Position numbers and translations under genes: made by a program | Notes under the pieces: model-generated | The model's input: the letters and a program-made list of their open reading frames with translations, nothing else | The model's database searches: none | What the model was told of the DNA's origin: nothing | In this document: one piece after another, positions 9,468-18,044 of the stretch | Layout of the letters: every line of letters starts with the position of its first letter | How positions within the stretch are numbered: position 1 is the stretch's first letter | NCBI RefSeq assembly: GCF_021531355.1 | Contig: NZ_JADYTS010000003.1 | Location: 100,464-164,463 of the forward strand | Length of the DNA: 64,000 bases | Origin: Leyella stercorea | GTDB lineage: Bacteria; Bacteroidota; Bacteroidia; Bacteroidales; Bacteroidaceae | Direction of reading: 5' to 3'

Positions 9468-10805
9468 ATGAAAAAGTTTATTGAGACACTAAAGAACTGT
9501 TGGAGAATTGAGGATCTGCGTCAGCGGCTCCTCATTACTCTCCTGTTTACGGCTATTTACCGTTTTGGCTCGTTCGTTGTGCTTCCTGGCATCAACCCGA
9601 GCAAGTTGGATCAACTTCAGTCGCAAACAGCGGGTGGTCTTATGTCACTGCTCGACATGTTCTCTGGTGGAGCATTTTCCAATGCGTCTATCTTTGCGCT
9701 TGGAATTATGCCATACATCTCAGCTTCTATCGTTATGCAGCTTCTGGCAGTGGCAGTGCCTTACTTCCAGAAGATGCAGCGCGAAGGTGAGAGCGGCCGC
9801 AAGAAGATTAACTGGTACACGCGTATTCTTACTGTGGGTATCCTTCTCGTACAGGCTCCCTCTTACCTTCTCAACCTTAAGGCTCAAGCCGCTTCGGCTC
9901 TCGCCTCAGGTATCTCATGGCCTATGTTCATGATTCCGGCTACGATTATCCTCGCTGCTGGTTCTATGTTCATCCTTTGGCTCGGAGAGCGCATCACTGA
10001 CAAGGGAGTTGGTAATGGTATCTCAATGATCATCATGATTGGTATTATCGCACGTCTGCCACAGGCATTCGTGCAGGAACTGGGCTCACGGTTCACAGCT
10101 ATTTCAAGCGGCGGACTTGTGATGTTCATCATCGAGATCTTGGTTCTGTATGCAGTAATATGTGCTTCAATCATGCTTGTTCAGGGTACCCGAAAAATAC
10201 CTGTACAGTACGCCAAGCGTCTCGTAGGTAATAAACAGTATGGCGGCGCTCGCCAGTACATACCTCTGAAATTATTTGCAGCTAACGTAATGCCTATCAT
10301 CTTCGCTCAGGCACTGATGTTTATCCCATTGGCATTCGTACGCTATCAGAGCGATGGTGGTTCATCTTGGGCTCAGGCTCTTATGGACAACCGCAGTCTG
10401 CCTTACAACTGCATCTATGTGATTCTCATCATAGCGTTTACGTATTTCTATACAGCTATCACTTTGAATCCTACACAGATGGCTGAGGACATGAAACGTA
10501 ACAATGGCTTTATCCCTGGCATCAAGCCTGGTAAGGACACAGCCGAATATATTGATACAATCATGACTCGCATCACTTTCCCGGGTTCATTGTTCATAGC
10601 ATTCATCGCTATCATGCCGGCTCTCGCTGGACTTTTGAATGTTCAGCAGGCTTTTTCGCAGTTCTTTGGCGGTACTTCACTGCTCATTCTTGTTGGTGTT
10701 GTTTCTGACACCATTCAGCAGATCAAGAGTCACTTGCTGATGCGTCATTATGACGGATTGCTAAACTCTGGTCGCACTCGCAACGGAGTAGTTTCTGCAT
10801 ATTGA
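9468..10805 (+). CDS. secY: Protein translocase subunit SecY
   Basis: SecY is the channel of the general secretion pathway in the inner membrane. The 445-aa product has ten predicted membrane helices and the family segments FVVLPGINPSKL near the start, GMSMIIMIGI-like GNGISMIIMIGIIARLP, and NPTQMAEDMKRNNGFIPGIK in the C-terminal half, which is the cytoplasmic loop that contacts ribosome and SecA. It starts 4 nt after rplO, as is usual in spc operons. Confidence 0.98.
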   Translation: MKKFIETLKNCWRIEDLRQRLLITLLFTAIYRFGSFVVLPGINPSKLDQLQSQTAGGLMSLLDMFSGGAFSNASIFALGIMPYISASIVMQLLAVAVPYFQKMQREGESGRKKINWYTRILTVGILLVQAPSYLLNLKAQAASALASGISWPMFMIPATIILAAGSMFILWLGERITDKGVGNGISMIIMIGIIARLPQAFVQELGSRFTAISSGGLVMFIIEILVLYAVICASIMLVQGTRKIPVQYAKRLVGNKQYGGARQYIPLKLFAANVMPIIFAQALMFIPLAFVRYQSDGGSSWAQALMDNRSLPYNCIYVILIIAFTYFYTAITLNPTQMAEDMKRNNGFIPGIKPGKDTAEYIDTIMTRITFPGSLFIAFIAIMPALAGLLNVQQAFSQFFGGTSLLILVGVVSDTIQQIKSHLLMRHYDGLLNSGRTRNGVVSAY

Positions 10806-10818
10806 TTTTATCTTTGAA

Positions 10819-11604
10819 ATGAAGATATTTCTAAAAACAGAAGATGAAATTGAGCTGATGCGCAAGGCTAACCGATTAGTCGGAGCAACTCTTGCGGAAT
10901 TGGCCAAACATATCAAACCAGGCGTGACGACCTTTCAACTGGATAGGGTAGCGGAGGAATTTATTCGTGACAACGGTGCTGTTCCAACGTTTAAGAATTT
11001 CCCCAATCCATTTGGAGGGCCGTTTCCCGCAAGTATCTGTACCTCTGTCAACGATGTCGTTGTACATGGAATTCCCGATGAAAAGACAATTCTCAAGGAT
11101 GGAGATATAATTTCTATCGATTGTGGCACACTTCTTGCTGGTTATAATGGAGACTCTGCTTACACGTTTTGTGTCGGTGAAGTCAGCCAAGATGTCAGAG
11201 ATTTACTGACAGTGACACGACAGTCACTGACAAAAGGTATTGAAATGGCTGTGGCAGGAAATCATGTCGGTGATATCGGCGATGCAATCCAAACTTTTTG
11301 TGAAGCCCATGGATATGGAGTGGTGAGAGAACTCACCGGGCATGGCATTGGCAAGCAAATGCATGAGGATCCGCAGATACCCAATTATGGAAGGCGTGGC
11401 AATGGCGTCATGCTTAAAGAAGGCATGTGCATAGCTATAGAACCTATGATAACCATGGGCGATAGAAAGGTATGGCTTATGCCCGACCGCTGGAGTATCT
11501 GTACGCGCGACGGGAAACCAGCCGCTCACTTTGAACATACAATTGCTATAAGGAGAGGCAAGGCTGAGATACTGTCTACGTTTGAAGAAATAGAACATTC
11601 CTAA
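10819..11604 (+). CDS. map: Methionine aminopeptidase, type I
   Basis: Removes the N-terminal Met from nascent proteins. The 261-aa product has the pita-bread fold motifs: [20 protein letters not shown] with the conserved His, [20 protein letters not shown] with the metal-binding Asp pair, [20 protein letters not shown] with a metal His, and [13 protein letters not shown] and HFEHTIAI with the two Glu ligands. It lies between secY and infA. Confidence 0.97.
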   Translation: MKIFLKTEDEIELMRKANRLVGATLAELAKHIKPGVTTFQLDRVAEEFIRDNGAVPTFKNFPNPFGGPFPASICTSVNDVVVHGIPDEKTILKDGDIISIDCGTLLAGYNGDSAYTFCVGEVSQDVRDLLTVTRQSLTKGIEMAVAGNHVGDIGDAIQTFCEAHGYGVVRELTGHGIGKQMHEDPQIPNYGRRGNGVMLKEGMCIAIEPMITMGDRKVWLMPDRWSICTRDGKPAAHFEHTIAIRRGKAEILSTFEEIEHS

Positions 11605-11623
11605 TATAGATTTTAAATTATTT

Positions 11624-11842
11624 ATGGCAAAACAATCCGCAATTGAGCAAGACGGCACAATCGTTGAGTCGTTGTCCAATGCAATGTTCAGAGTCGAGTT
11701 GGAGAATGGTGTGCAGATTATCGCCCACATCTCAGGCAAGATGAGAATGCACTACATAAAAATCCTACCCGGTGACAAGGTGAAGGTCGAAATGAGTCCG
11801 TATGACTTGACTAAGGGTAGAATCGTTTTCAGATACAAGTAA
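11624..11842 (+). CDS. infA: Translation initiation factor IF-1
   Basis: IF-1 is a 72-aa OB-fold protein that occupies the A site during initiation. The sequence [20 protein letters not shown] and [20 protein letters not shown] match the family. It lies between map and rpmJ. Confidence 0.98.
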   Translation: MAKQSAIEQDGTIVESLSNAMFRVELENGVQIIAHISGKMRMHYIKILPGDKVKVEMSPYDLTKGRIVFRYK

Positions 11843-11854
11843 CATTTTAAATAT

Positions 11855-11971
11855 ATGAAAACAAGAGCATCATTAAAGAAACGTACACCCGACTGCAAGA
11901 TCGTTCGTCGTAAGGGTCGTCTGTTCGTTATCAACAAGAAGAACCCTAAGTTCAAAATGCGTCAGGGTTAA
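11855..11971 (+). CDS. rpmJ: 50S ribosomal protein L36 (zinc-free form)
   Basis: A 38-aa gene starting [20 protein letters not shown] and ending NPKFKMRQG. The usual C-x2-C-x12-C-x4-H zinc ligands are reduced to one Cys, so this is the zinc-independent form. It starts 12 nt after infA. Confidence 0.96.
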   Translation: MKTRASLKKRTPDCKIVRRKGRLFVINKKNPKFKMRQG

Positions 11972-12067
11972 AACTCATTCCGAGGACTGGACATTTGTTA
12001 CTCGTGACGAGGACAGTCTGGAACTCAAAAATAAACAAATTAATTAATCAATCAATTTTATTAAACA
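11972..12067 (+). promoter_or_regulatory. Structured leader candidate before rpsM
   Basis: In this 96-nt gap, CCGAGGACTG (11980-11989) can pair with CAGTCTGG (12014-12021), enclosing CTCG (12001-12004) paired with CGAG (12008-12011). In E. coli, S4 represses the alpha operon at a leader just before rpsM, so the position fits an autoregulatory site. The function here is inference. Confidence 0.3.
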
Positions 12068-12448
12068 ATGGCAATAAGAATTGTTGGAGTAGATTTGCCC
12101 CAGAACAAGCGTGGCGAAATCGCATTGACCTATATCTATGGTATCGGTCGAAGTAGTTCAGCAAAGATATTGGACAAAGCCGGCGTTAGCCGCGACCTGA
12201 AGGTCAGCGAGTGGAACGACGATCAGGCTGCCAAGATCCGCGAAATTATCGGCGCTGAATTCAAAGTAGAAGGTGATCTCCGTTCTGAGATCCAAATGAA
12301 TATCAAGCGACTGATGGATATTGGTTGCTATCGTGGAGTTCGTCATCGTAACGGTCTTCCTGTTCGCGGTCAGAGCACAAAGAACAATGCCCGTACTCGT
12401 AAGGGAAAGAAGAAGACTGTTGCTAACAAGAAGAAGGCTACTAAGTAA
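12068..12448 (+). CDS. rpsM: 30S ribosomal protein S13
   Basis: S13 bridges to the 50S subunit and contacts P-site tRNA. The 126-aa product starts [20 protein letters not shown] and holds [20 protein letters not shown] in the basic C-terminal part, followed by a Lys-rich tail. It opens the alpha-operon part of the cluster. Confidence 0.98.
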   Translation: MAIRIVGVDLPQNKRGEIALTYIYGIGRSSSAKILDKAGVSRDLKVSEWNDDQAAKIREIIGAEFKVEGDLRSEIQMNIKRLMDIGCYRGVRHRNGLPVRGQSTKNNARTRKGKKKTVANKKKATK

Positions 12449-12496
12449 AATTTAGTTGAAAGCAAAGTCATGTACTGTCAGTGACTGACGGGAAGG

Positions 12497-12517
12497 CTTT
12501 TAACTTTTAACTTTTAA
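12497..12517 (+). repeat. Three tandem CTTTTAA heptads
   Basis: Three exact 7-bp units (12497-12503, 12504-12510, 12511-12517) lie in the rpsM-rpsK gap, just after a small inverted repeat (GTCAGT/ACTGAC at about 12477-12489). The complement TTAAAAG resembles the heptads found elsewhere in the window. Confidence 0.6.
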
Positions 12518-12529
12518 CTAAACAAAATT

Positions 12530-12919
12530 ATGGCAAAGAAAACAGCAACATCTAAGAAAAGAAATGTAAAGGTTGACGCTATCGGACAGCTTCATGTTCA
12601 TAGCTCGTTCAACAACATTATTGTATCTTTAGCAAATAGCGAGGGACAGGTAATTTCATGGTCATCTGCAGGTAAGATGGGCTTCCGTGGTTCTAAGAAG
12701 AACACACCGTATGCAGCCCAGATGGCAGCAGAGGATTGCGGCAAGGTAGCATTCGACCTTGGTCTGCGCAAGGTAAAGGCTTACGTTAAGGGTCCGGGTA
12801 ACGGTCGTGAGTCAGCTATCCGTGGTGTACACAGCTGCGGTATAGAGGTTACAGAGATCGTTGACGTTACTCCGCTTCCACACAACGGATGCCGTCCTCC
12901 GAAGCGTCGTAAGGTCTAA
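12530..12919 (+). CDS. rpsK: 30S ribosomal protein S11
   Basis: S11 is a platform protein that contacts mRNA in the E-site region. The 129-aa product includes [20 protein letters not shown] and the C-terminal [18 protein letters not shown], both diagnostic. It follows rpsM after an 81-nt gap that holds the CTTTTAA heptads. Confidence 0.98.
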   Translation: MAKKTATSKKRNVKVDAIGQLHVHSSFNNIIVSLANSEGQVISWSSAGKMGFRGSKKNTPYAAQMAAEDCGKVAFDLGLRKVKAYVKGPGNGRESAIRGVHSCGIEVTEIVDVTPLPHNGCRPPKRRKV

Positions 12920-12998
12920 TTTTCCCTTTGTAGACTCTTATAATTTTAGGTCTGCAACTCTTAAAAGATACAAACAACAATAAAGCATATTATTTATT

Positions 12999-13604
12999 AT
13001 GGCTAGATATATAGGTCCGAAATCTAAAATTGCACGCCGTTTTGGTGAACCCATCTTCGGCGCTGACAAAGTTTTGTCCAAGAGAAACTTCCCTCCTGGA
13101 CAGCATGGCAACAACCGTCGCAGAAAGCAGTCTGAGTACGCTGTCATGTTGGCAGAGAAGCAGAAGGCAAAGTACACATACGGTGTTCTCGAGCGCCAGT
13201 TCCGTAACATGTTCGAGAAGGCAGCTAAGGCTGACGGCATCACCGGTGAAGTTTTGCTTCAGAATCTTGAAAGCCGTTTGGATAACGTAGTGTTCCGTTT
13301 GGGTATCGCTCCTACTCGTGCAGCTGCTCGTCAGCTCGTTGGTCACAAGCACATTGTGGTTGACGGACAGGTAGTGAACATTCCTTCATATGCAGTTAAG
13401 CCGGGTCAGGTTATCGGTGTTCGTGAGAAGTCTAAGTCTCTCGAAGTAATCGAGGCTGCTCTCGCTGGTTACAACCACAGCAAGTATCCTTGGATCGAGT
13501 GGGACCAGAACACAAAGAGCGGTAAGTTCCTCCACAAGCCGGAGCGTGCCGATATCCCCGAGAACATTAAGGAACAGTTAATCGTTGAGTTGTACTCTAA
13601 ATAA
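12999..13604 (+). CDS. rpsD: 30S ribosomal protein S4 (zinc-free form)
   Basis: S4 nucleates 16S assembly and may repress this operon. The 201-aa product starts [20 protein letters not shown] without the CxxC zinc site of some S4 proteins. The S4 RNA-binding domain is visible ([20 protein letters not shown], then [20 protein letters not shown]). Confidence 0.98.
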   Translation: MARYIGPKSKIARRFGEPIFGADKVLSKRNFPPGQHGNNRRRKQSEYAVMLAEKQKAKYTYGVLERQFRNMFEKAAKADGITGEVLLQNLESRLDNVVFRLGIAPTRAAARQLVGHKHIVVDGQVVNIPSYAVKPGQVIGVREKSKSLEVIEAALAGYNHSKYPWIEWDQNTKSGKFLHKPERADIPENIKEQLIVELYSK

Positions 13605-13615
13605 TCATTAAATTA

Positions 13616-14608
13616 ATGGCGATATTAGCATTTCAAAAACCTGACAAAGTTGTAATGTTGGATTCCAACGACAAGTTCGGCAAGTTCGAATTCCGTCCGT
13701 TGGAGCCAGGATTCGGTGTTACCATCGGTAACTCCCTGCGCCGCATTCTGCTTTCGTCGCTGGAGGGCTATGCTATCAATACCATCAAAATCTCTGGTGT
13801 TGAGCATGAATTCTCTTCAGTTCCAGGCGTAAAGGAGGATGTAACTAACATTATCTTGAATTTGAAGCAAGTAAGATTCAAGCAAGTAGTAGAAGAATTC
13901 GAGAACGAAAAAGTTAGTATCACCGTTGAGAATTCAACTGAGTTCAAGGCAGGTGATATAGGCAAGTATCTGACTGGATTTGAAGTGTTAAACCCTGATT
14001 TGGTGATTTGTCATTTAGATGTCAAAGCTTCTATGCAGATTGATCTGACTATCAATAAGGGCCGTGGCTATATTACGGCTGATGAGAACAGAGCATACTG
14101 CACTGACGTTAACGTAATTCCAATCGATTCTATCTACACCCCAATCCGTAACGTGAAGTACGCTGTAGAGCCTTATCGTGTTGAGCAGAAGACCGACTAC
14201 GACAAGCTCGTGCTCGAAATCACTACGGACGGTTCCATTCACCCGAAGGACGCACTCAAGGAAGCTGCTAAGATCCTCATCCAGCACTTCATGCTCTTCA
14301 GCGACGAGAAGATTACTCTCGAAAGCCCGGAGCACGAGGGAAATCAGGAGTTCGACGAGGAAGTACTTCACATGCGTCAGCTCTTGAAGACCAAGTTGGT
14401 CGACATGAACCTCTCGGTTCGTGCGCTTAACTGCCTCAAGGCTGCCGATGTTGAAACTCTTGGCGACTTGGTTCAGTACAATAAGACTGACCTCTTGAAG
14501 TTCCGTAACTTCGGTAAGAAATCGCTTTCAGAGCTTGATGATTTGCTCGAGAGTCTGAATCTGTCGTTTGGAACTGATATTTCTCAATACAAATTAGATA
14601 AAGAATAA
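13616..14608 (+). CDS. rpoA: RNA polymerase alpha subunit
   Basis: Alpha dimerises to start polymerase assembly. The 330-aa product has the N-terminal domain (about 1-230, with [20 protein letters not shown]) and the C-terminal domain (about 250-320, with [20 protein letters not shown] and [15 protein letters not shown]) that binds UP elements and activators. It lies between rpsD and rplQ as in most bacteria. Confidence 0.98.
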   Translation: MAILAFQKPDKVVMLDSNDKFGKFEFRPLEPGFGVTIGNSLRRILLSSLEGYAINTIKISGVEHEFSSVPGVKEDVTNIILNLKQVRFKQVVEEFENEKVSITVENSTEFKAGDIGKYLTGFEVLNPDLVICHLDVKASMQIDLTINKGRGYITADENRAYCTDVNVIPIDSIYTPIRNVKYAVEPYRVEQKTDYDKLVLEITTDGSIHPKDALKEAAKILIQHFMLFSDEKITLESPEHEGNQEFDEEVLHMRQLLKTKLVDMNLSVRALNCLKAADVETLGDLVQYNKTDLLKFRNFGKKSLSELDDLLESLNLSFGTDISQYKLDKE

Positions 14609-14614
14609 AACAAA

Positions 14615-15100
14615 ATGAGACACAATAAGAAATTCAACCACTTGGGTCGTACTGCATCTCACCGTAACGCTATGCTCGCTAACATGGCTATCTCGCTGAT
14701 TATGCACAAAAGAATCACTACGACTCTCGCCAAGGCAAAGGCCTTGAAGATGTATGTAGAACCGCTGATCACACGCTGCAAGGATGATAGCACAAACTCT
14801 CGTCGTGTAGTATTCAGCTACCTCCAGAACAAGTATGCTATCAAGGAACTCTTCAGCACTGTTGCTGAGAAGGTAGGTGACCGTCCCGGTGGTTATACAC
14901 GCGTTATCAAGCTCGGTACACGTAAGGGTGACGCTGCTGCTATCGCATTCATCGAGCTCGTTGACTTCGACGAGAACATGGCTAAGACTGCTAAGGCTGG
15001 CAAGAAGACTCGCCGTAGCCGCAAGTCAGCAGAGGCTGTTGAGGCACCTGCTACAGAGGCTCCTGCAACTGAGGCTACAGAAGAGGCAAAGGCTGAATAA
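14615..15100 (+). CDS. rplQ: 50S ribosomal protein L17
   Basis: L17 sits near the tunnel exit. The product is 161 aa against about 127 in E. coli. The core [20 protein letters not shown] is standard. The extra length is a C-terminal tail rich in Ala, Pro, Thr and Glu with repeated APATEA, probably disordered. It is the last gene of the operon and is followed by a strong terminator. Confidence 0.97.
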   Translation: MRHNKKFNHLGRTASHRNAMLANMAISLIMHKRITTTLAKAKALKMYVEPLITRCKDDSTNSRRVVFSYLQNKYAIKELFSTVAEKVGDRPGGYTRVIKLGTRKGDAAAIAFIELVDFDENMAKTAKAGKKTRRSRKSAEAVEAPATEAPATEATEEAKAE

Positions 15101-15131
15101 TTCGCATTATCGACTTTATCTCAATAAAAGA

Positions 15132-15172
15132 GGGCTGGTTGAACTTAAAAGTTCTACCAGCCTTTATTTTTC
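15132..15172 (+). terminator. Terminator of the ribosomal operon
   Basis: GGCTGGTTGAAC (15133-15144) pairs with GTTCTACCAGCC (15151-15162) with one mismatch, then a T-rich run to 15172. It lies 31 nt after the rplQ stop. Confidence 0.9.
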
Positions 15173-15269
15173 TTGTGTTTTCTATCCTGTTTTTACTTAT
15201 CATCTTTAACCTTTTTCTACCTCTTACTACGTTAACTGAACGTATATCAGGTATTGATTATTGTTATAT

Positions 15270-15902
15270 ATGAAGAAATCAGTTTCCTCTAATCATCTCT
15301 TGCCTCATTATTATTCCAATCTTATTGAGGCAGGATGTGATGAAGCCGGTCGTGGTTGTCTTGCTGGTAGCGTATATGCTGCCGCTGTAATATTGCCCAA
15401 AGACTATGATAACCCCTTGCTAAATGACTCCAAGAAACTCACTGAGAAGCGACGAAAGGTGCTACGTGACCAGATTGTACGTGATGCTGTGTCTTGGGCT
15501 GTAGGTGTTGTTACTCCCGAAGAGATAGATAAGATAAATATCTTGAATGCCAGTTTTCTTGCTATGCATCGTGCCCTTGACCAGCTTACAATTCGTCCTG
15601 AGGCAGTTATCGTTGATGGTAATCGTTTTAATCCATACCGTGACCTTCCTTATACTACCATCGTCAAAGGTGACGGTAAGTATCAGTCGATAGCTGCTGC
15701 AAGCATTCTTGCCAAGACATTCCGTGATGAATATATGGATAGCTTAGCCAACGAGTATCCTTACTATGACTGGCAAAAAAATAAAGGCTATCCTACGAAA
15801 GCCCATCGAGAAGGAATTCGTGATCATGGTCCTTCACCATATCATCGTATGAGTTATAATCTGATGGGAGCTACGCAATTGGAACTTAATTTTGACGACT
15901 AA
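15270..15902 (+). CDS. rnhB: Ribonuclease HII
   Basis: RNase HII cuts RNA-DNA hybrids and excises single ribonucleotides from DNA. The 210-aa product has the GCDEAGRGCLAGSVYAAAV motif with the catalytic Asp-Glu pair, then DSKKLTEKRRKVLRDQI and VIVDGNRFNPY. I start at the ATG at 15270; an in-frame TTG at 15261 is possible. It may use its own promoter, since a strong terminator separates it from rplQ. Confidence 0.95.
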   Translation: MKKSVSSNHLLPHYYSNLIEAGCDEAGRGCLAGSVYAAAVILPKDYDNPLLNDSKKLTEKRRKVLRDQIVRDAVSWAVGVVTPEEIDKINILNASFLAMHRALDQLTIRPEAVIVDGNRFNPYRDLPYTTIVKGDGKYQSIAAASILAKTFRDEYMDSLANEYPYYDWQKNKGYPTKAHREGIRDHGPSPYHRMSYNLMGATQLELNFDD

Positions 15903-15937
15903 AACGTGTCCCTCTACAAATTTCAAGGGACACGTTT
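15902..15937. terminator. Bidirectional terminator between rnhB and the lyase gene
   Basis: AACGTGTCCCT (15903-15913) is perfectly complementary to AGGGACACGTT (15926-15936), with A and T flanks on each side, between convergent genes. Confidence 0.85.
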
Positions 15938-15962
15938 ACGAATGTCTAATTGATATTATTCT

Positions 15963-17885
15963 TTACTTCTTACTTATTTCATACTTGTATATGCCGCTTT
16001 TCGCTGTGGTCTTGGCCTTTAGCGAGAGACGGTATATTTTTTTGCCCCAAACGTCTGAGAGACGCTTGTCGTTCAGCTCGATGGTTTCTATCGACGGCTC
16101 GAAGGTGTTGGTGTCGTAGTTGAGCTGGGCCTTCACGCCCTTGACATTGATGCTCACTACGCCATTCTTGCTTATGTCGACGTCGCCCCATGTCAGGAAG
16201 TTGACGATGTTGGCAGCCTTTGTCTGACTGAGCTTGAAGTTGTCGCTTACCGTCAGTTTGCTCTTCTTGAGCTGATATGAACGCACCCAACTGTCTACAC
16301 AAGCCTCCTTAGGATAAGCACTGGCAAGCTCCACGCTGAAACTCATTGTTCGGCGGTCGGCACGTGCGTTAGTTGCCTTATACTTCTTGCCATACATCTC
16401 GGGTACACCGTTAATCATCGGAATGTTGTGGTAGTTGCCCTGCATTGTCCATATAGTGTAACGCTCTGATGAGAATGTCTGGCGTGTATATGTGCCCACA
16501 CCAGCGTCAATCATTATTGGCGTGTTGTCGAAGTAGAGCACAAACGAGCCGATATCGTTGTGGTTGTGGCTCTCGTCGTTGTAGCCGCCCTTACCCGCAA
16601 AGAAAGCTTCGGCATTGCGCATGTAGCAGAACTCGGTCTGCGGATACCAAGTGAAGGCATCTGCCTTATATCCGCCCTTAGCCTGGCTCATCTCCTTAAG
16701 TACCTTCAATGCCTCAATCTGCTTGTAAGTGTCGAGCCATACCGATGTTACAGTCTCCGGTTTCTCCTTGAAGCAGTCTACAGCCATGTCCATCATCTCT
16801 CTGCTGCCTAATGCCTTGCCGCAACGGTATACCAGTGCCATATAATTGCTCACGTGTGCCGACGCATCTGCAAAGTTCACGGCATAGCCGTTGCCAATGT
16901 ACGATTTGGCTACAAATTCGCCCATGTCCTTAACGAGCTTGTTGTTGAAGAGCGACACCTTGCCGCCGGTTATCATCTGCAATTCCTGCAGATAGTCGAA
17001 CAGTTTGCCGAAGGCGTGTCCCCAATATGTGGCGCCTTCCTCGCAGGCTCCGTCAGCCTTTACGTAGTTAAGGTATCGGTCTACCGAAATCATTGACTTG
17101 TATACAGCCTTAGCAAGCTTGTCACGGTCGTTCTCAAGCAGCATGTAGCACAGCAGGGCGTTGGCGTTGCACCAAGGATTCCAGTTGTTGACAAATACAG
17201 TAGGGCTTTCCTTCCATGCCATCCACCAGAAGTCAGTACGGTTGATAAACGGGTCGAGTTCGCGTTTCTGCAGTTCATGACGCAAGCGCATAGAGATGAT
17301 AGGGTCTATCTTGTCGAGCTGGTCGTGTAAAAAGTAGTATGTCCACGACAGCATCTGTGCCAGTCCACCCTGCTTCAGTTCGAGCACGTCGGTGCGATAG
17401 TCGGGTATTGCGCGTCCCGACTTCTGGAAGCGCACGAGGTGGGCCGATTCAGCCCATGTGGTCTGTTCGCAGAAGTAGAACACGCCATCCATAATGTCTG
17501 TTAGGAATCGTCCCTTACCCTCAGCAAGCTCAGCCATAAGCAATTTGCCGAATGCTGTAGAGTTGCGATTGTTGGGTTTCTCCATAATGTCGCGGCTGCC
17601 CGACTTCTCAAACTCCAGATATTGGCTTGCCTTAACCACCTCCCACTTGTAGTCGAGACATTTCTCGCCTGTCTTTATAATGTTGTCGCGATAGTCGCCA
17701 AGCAGATTGTTCCAACCATTGCGGTCAGAGTAGGCAGGGTAGGGCACCCACTTCTGGTCCATCACAAGACTGGCTTTAACCTCAGCCTCTGTTGCAGAGC
17801 GTTGCAGCAAGTCGCGCTTCTCGTAGGCATTTGTGCCCATCAGCGAGGCGGCAAATACAGCTAATATTAAAATGACTTTTTTCAT
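15963..17885 (-). CDS. Heparinase II/III-family polysaccharide lyase, secreted
   Basis: The 640-aa product has a signal peptide (MKKVILILAVFAASLMGTNA) and matches heparinase II/III-like lyases, which cut uronic-acid polysaccharides by beta-elimination. An N-terminal helical toroid covers about 80-370, with NNWNPWCNANALLCYM and EEGATYWGHAFGKL; the latter may hold the catalytic Tyr. A beta-sandwich follows, opened by ESHNHNDIGSFVLYFDN with the conserved His. It is the distal gene after susC and susD, behind a hairpin. The substrate could be a glycosaminoglycan, alginate or another uronate; the sequence alone does not decide. Confidence 0.85.
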   Translation of the reverse strand: MKKVILILAVFAASLMGTNAYEKRDLLQRSATEAEVKASLVMDQKWVPYPAYSDRNGWNNLLGDYRDNIIKTGEKCLDYKWEVVKASQYLEFEKSGSRDIMEKPNNRNSTAFGKLLMAELAEGKGRFLTDIMDGVFYFCEQTTWAESAHLVRFQKSGRAIPDYRTDVLELKQGGLAQMLSWTYYFLHDQLDKIDPIISMRLRHELQKRELDPFINRTDFWWMAWKESPTVFVNNWNPWCNANALLCYMLLENDRDKLAKAVYKSMISVDRYLNYVKADGACEEGATYWGHAFGKLFDYLQELQMITGGKVSLFNNKLVKDMGEFVAKSYIGNGYAVNFADASAHVSNYMALVYRCGKALGSREMMDMAVDCFKEKPETVTSVWLDTYKQIEALKVLKEMSQAKGGYKADAFTWYPQTEFCYMRNAEAFFAGKGGYNDESHNHNDIGSFVLYFDNTPIMIDAGVGTYTRQTFSSERYTIWTMQGNYHNIPMINGVPEMYGKKYKATNARADRRTMSFSVELASAYPKEACVDSWVRSYQLKKSKLTVSDNFKLSQTKAANIVNFLTWGDVDISKNGVVSINVKGVKAQLNYDTNTFEPSIETIELNDKRLSDVWGKKIYRLSLKAKTTAKSGIYKYEISKK

Positions 17886-17906
17886 ATTACGTGAGTTTCT
17901 GCTAAA

Positions 17907-17958
17907 ACAAAAGGCCGACAGAAGTTATCCTGCTATAGTATAACTTCCGTCAGCCTTT
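17907..17958 (-). terminator. Hairpin between susD and the lyase gene
   Basis: AAAGGCCGACAGAAGTTAT (17910-17928) pairs with ATAACTTCCGTCAGCCTTT (17940-17958), with two G-T type mismatches. On the minus strand it is followed by TTTTGTTTT, so it should end most transcripts after susD and let only some reach the lyase gene. Confidence 0.75.
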
Positions 17959-18044
17959 CATTATTTACCTATAAATTATTTTATAAAACCAATTATACAT
18001 TACATAAGTTTTGCATGTCTTTGACATGCTGTCTTCAATCAGCT

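Noticed and set aside
15261..15269. TTG start for rnhB three codons upstream
   Set aside because: The ATG at 15270 is the simpler start; the extra residues add nothing conserved.
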